IMG/VR virus record: IMGVR_UViG_3300047476_000384
Span: 1-22,951 of that record
Source: a virus
Strand: one strand, 5' to 3'
Length of the DNA: 22,951 nucleotides
The position numbers and the translations under genes were made by a program. The notes under the pieces are model-generated. The model searched no databases, was not told where the DNA came from, and saw only the letters and a list, made by a program, of their open reading frames with translations. This document shows positions 21,365 to 22,951 of this stretch, in pieces (the stretch's first letter is position 1; each line of letters begins with the position of its first letter).

Positions 21365-21395
21365 CAAACATACAACTATATTTTGATTCTGCAAA
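21365..21395 (-). promoter_or_regulatory. Consensus Bacteroidetes promoter
   Basis: On the minus strand TTTG (21395-21392) is followed by exactly 19 nt and TATGTTTG (21372-21365), an exact match to TTTG-N19-21-TAnnTTTG. Transcription should start near 21358-21360, giving a leader of about 28 nt before the ATG at 21331. It would drive the small genes, dnaB and the cassette region. It lies in the gap after the replication-initiator-like gene, one of the few non-overlapping junctions. Confidence 0.8.
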
Positions 21396-21426
21396 CTTTT
21401 TCTAAATTATTTTAAAAATATTTTTG

Positions 21427-22047
21427 TCATTGCATCTTAACCCCCATCGAGGCGCGTGTTACTACGGCGTTTTGTGGTTTGTTTTCTTTATCGCGTTTGC
21501 TCCATGTTACTAACCTTCGCCCAGTATCCCACGCATCTTGAGCCGTTAGTCTTAGTTTACCATTTGCTAAAGGTTCTGCCCAATAGTTAAAAAACTCGTT
21601 CAGCATATTTTTAGGGTAGCGTTCAGCGTATTGTGTCATTGATTTAATCAAATCGTCTTTGCCCCACTTTTTAAAATTAGCATTAGCATTTACATTATCA
21701 CTTACACTATCATTTACACTTACACTTACATTAACAGGTTTTTTGGGTTTCGATTTAACCGACTGGGTTTTTTGGGTTTCTTCTAAACCATCTTGGTTTT
21801 CTTTTGGTCGCCCACCTTTTAAACCATTAACCCTCGCACGTTCAGCGCGTTCGTTCCATTTTTCTAAATCTCTATCCATAGCGGAGCGAATAAACCCGAA
21901 AGCAATAAAAAGAGGGTTTGAGGGTTCGGGCGTATTACCATCGATTTGATATTCAAAAAGCATTCGCATTAATTCACCGAGTTGCTCATTAGAAAGGTGC
22001 TTTAATGTTACCCAGTTATCCGTATAAAGTACAAACGATTTTTTCAT
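21427..22047 (-). CDS. Replication-initiator/helicase-loader-like protein
   Basis: The 206-aa protein has an N-terminal domain MKKSFVLYTDNWVTLKHLSN to about residue 75, with 'LFEYQIDG...P....P.....AF..I...MDRDLEKW', a layout I associate with DUF6291-like phage replication proteins. A GLKGGRPKENQDG hinge and lysine-rich stretch follow, then a 20-residue V/S/N/D/A linker, then a C-terminal part: FFNYWAEPLANGKLRLTAQD followed by AWDTGRRLVTWSKRD. The last segment is common in phage DnaD/DnaT-like loaders. The position before dnaB supports a role at the replication origin (inference). It follows a structured RNA leader, so expression may be controlled by it. Confidence 0.65.
   Translation of the reverse strand: MKKSFVLYTDNWVTLKHLSNEQLGELMRMLFEYQIDGNTPEPSNPLFIAFGFIRSAMDRDLEKWNERAERARVNGLKGGRPKENQDGLEETQKTQSVKSKPKKPVNVSVSVNDSVSDNVNANANFKKWGKDDLIKSMTQYAERYPKNMLNEFFNYWAEPLANGKLRLTAQDAWDTGRRLVTWSKRDKENKPQNAVVTRASMGVKMQ
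21676..21735 (-). repeat. Ten degenerate hexanucleotide units
   Basis: Ten consecutive 6-bp units of the form G(T/A/C)(T/A)A(A/G)T encode the V/S/N/D/A linker at residues 105-124 of the replication-initiator-like protein. Identical neighbours occur (GTAAGT twice, GCTAAT twice), typical of slippage growth. Since units are 6 bp, length changes stay in frame and would only change the distance between the two domains. Confidence 0.85.
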
Positions 22048-22176
22048 AAAAAAACGCCCACTAAAAGCTGCGGTGAGAACCGGGTAAATTACTTTACCCT
22101 CGCAGCCTCTGTGGGCTATAAGTCGTTATGAATTAGCTCGGGGTTCTCACGTCCGAACGTTTCAAATTTACAAAAA
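22048..22176 (-). ncRNA. Unidentified structured RNA with pseudoknot
   Basis: This 129-base gap has no gene. In plus coordinates the stems are GCCCAC 22056-22061 with GTGGGC 22111-22116, GCTGCG 22067-22072 with CGCAGC 22101-22106, and GGGTAAA 22082-22088 with TTTACCC 22093-22099, closed in RNA sense by a GUAA (GNRA) tetraloop. Additionally GTGAGAACC 22073-22081 pairs perfectly over 9 bp with GGTTCTCAC 22142-22150, which crosses two stems and makes a pseudoknot or an alternative fold. In RNA sense the outer stem ends in GTGGGC-G followed by seven U and then the start codon AUG, resembling an attenuator. A -7 box TAAATTTG lies at 22170-22163. I cannot match it to a known riboswitch class. Confidence 0.6.
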
Positions 22177-22566
22177 TTATTGTTTCAAATAGTTTTCAAT
22201 TGTGTTTAAGCATTCATCCAACCCCGAGCAAAACAATGCTTCAAAACCAGCATTTTTAAGCCGCGTAAGGACTTCGAATTGTTCGGTTAGGTGTTCATCT
22301 TGTTTTAACGTTCCATCGCGTTTAAACGGCTTAAAATCGCCCTTTTTGATTTCGATAAACAAACCGCAAAATTTACCACGCGGGGCGGCTATAAATAAGT
22401 CGGGGTAACCTCGATGCGGGTTCATCGATTTGTGTACCCTTGCTTGTCCTACGCTCATTTTCGTACCCGCGCTGAAATCAAACCTAAATAGTATTTCGGG
22501 GTGTTTATAGCGCATATACTTAGCAATGGCGGTGTAAATATCGCTTTCGCGTGGCGGGCGTTTCAT
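22177..22566 (-). CDS. VRR-NUC domain nuclease
   Basis: The 129-aa protein is a stand-alone VRR-NUC endonuclease, a PD-(D/E)xK fold. After an N-terminal helix with Glu7, RGYPDLFIAAPRG (about residues 52-64) supplies the catalytic aspartate and GLFIEIKKGDFKP (68-80) gives the E-x-K. LTEQFEVLTRLKNAGFEALF then forms the helix-strand typical of the family's C-terminus. Such phage nucleases probably process branched DNA or recombination intermediates. The gene overlaps the upstream gene by 4 nt (ATGA). Length is normal and all key residues are present. Confidence 0.88.
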   Translation of the reverse strand: MKRPPRESDIYTAIAKYMRYKHPEILFRFDFSAGTKMSVGQARVHKSMNPHRGYPDLFIAAPRGKFCGLFIEIKKGDFKPFKRDGTLKQDEHLTEQFEVLTRLKNAGFEALFCSGLDECLNTIENYLKQ

Positions 22567-22817
22567 CGCTTGTAAATGTTATTGCATACAATCATAAACT
22601 CTACCCTATCTTTTCCATCGTCGTAAAGGTCGATAAGTATGCAGCGGTTATTGACATAATCGTTAAACACCTTTCGATACTTAAAATTACATTCGAGGTA
22701 ATCGAACCCACACGAAAGGATATAAGAGGCGACGTTCTTATAAGTATGCCCGATAAACTCGGTAAGGTCGCCGAGGTCTTCAGCGTATGTTAGCGCCTCT
22801 TTCTTTGATTTGTCCAT
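22563..22817 (-). CDS. Small hypothetical protein (84 aa)
   Basis: The protein (MDKSKKEALTYAEDLGDLTE, ending MIVCNNIYKR) has alternating aromatic and charged residues, with HTYKNVASYILSCGFDYLEC followed by YRKVFNDYVNNRCILIDLYD. It looks like a small alpha/beta fold, perhaps with an acidic surface. No family or motif is recognised. It overlaps the nuclease by ATGA and the upstream partial ORF by 38 nt. Confidence 0.55.
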   Translation of the reverse strand: MDKSKKEALTYAEDLGDLTEFIGHTYKNVASYILSCGFDYLECNFKYRKVFNDYVNNRCILIDLYDDGKDRVEFMIVCNNIYKR

Positions 22818-22951
22818 CGATTAAACGTATTAAATCAGTTCGTTCAACTTGTAAAAGAATTGCCACTGTTGCGGCTGGTATTGTACCCTTGTGCGTCCAC
22901 CAAAACTCGGCGCATTTTAGTAATCTCTTTTTATACCCTATGCCAGTTTGG
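22780..22951 (-). CDS. Partial helix-rich ORF, 5' end beyond window
   Basis: The last 56 codons of an ORF that enters from the right read QTGIGYKKRLLKCAEFWWTH, then KGTIPAATVAILLQVERTDL and IRLIDGQIKERGANIR before TGA. The second half has a helix-turn-helix-like rhythm (PAATVAILLQVERTDLIRLI). The 38-nt overlap with the next gene is longer than usual here, which lowers confidence. If real, it could be a small DNA-binding regulator. Confidence 0.4.
   Translation of the reverse strand, partial: QTGIGYKKRLLKCAEFWWTHKGTIPAATVAILLQVERTDLIRLIDGQIKERGANIR

Noticed and set aside
22048-22176. tRNA or tmRNA
   Set aside because: No cloverleaf, T-loop GTTCGA pattern or CCA-compatible acceptor stem can be drawn; the pairings form a pseudoknot instead.

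Overview
This window looks like the middle of a tailed double-stranded DNA phage or prophage genome. Every supported gene is read on the minus strand, so transcription runs from high to low coordinates. The host is probably a member of the Bacteroidota. Two intergenic sites match the Bacteroidetes promoter consensus TTTG-N19-TAnnTTTG exactly, and start codons are preceded by A/T-rich sequence with no obvious Shine-Dalgarno motif. Several small proteins also resemble families I know from Bacteroidetes phages. No integrase, lysis gene or tRNA is visible, so lifestyle cannot be decided.

In transcription order the early/replication part (22951 to 19476) holds a partial helix-rich ORF, a small unknown, a VRR-NUC nuclease, a compact structured RNA leader, a replication-initiator-like protein with a microsatellite linker, a consensus promoter, two small unknowns and a DnaB-type replicative helicase. 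Next, 19469 to 18443 contains what I read as two integron-type gene cassettes with two attC-like imperfect hairpins. One cassette carries a 61-codon ORF and the other a C5-cytosine methyltransferase-like gene. Each cassette has its own perfect 10-bp inverted terminal core, each ORF stops inside that core, and each ORF opens at an ATG exactly 42 nt before the core GTT. This is the most interesting item in the window.

From 18410 to 15678 there are small genes (one ribbon-helix-helix-like) and a ParB-like/adenine methyltransferase fusion with four 21-bp in-frame repeats. From 15694 the packaging and virion genes follow in tightly overlapping order: small and large terminase, small accessory genes, a tail-assembly-chaperone-like gene, tape measure protein, a large distal-tail candidate, a cysteine-rich fibre-like protein, a tail-tube-like protein, a GT8-like glycosyltransferase, a SAM methyltransferase, a 25-codon microprotein, portal, MuF-like minor head protein and scaffold-like protein. 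The major capsid gene would be expected just beyond position 1.

The tail block lies between terminase and portal, which is not the usual head-then-tail order. Most neighbours overlap by ATGA, TGATG or TAATG, suggesting translational coupling. The few real gaps hold promoters, structured RNA or the cassette recombination sites. All functional names are from motif recognition by eye; no database search was run.
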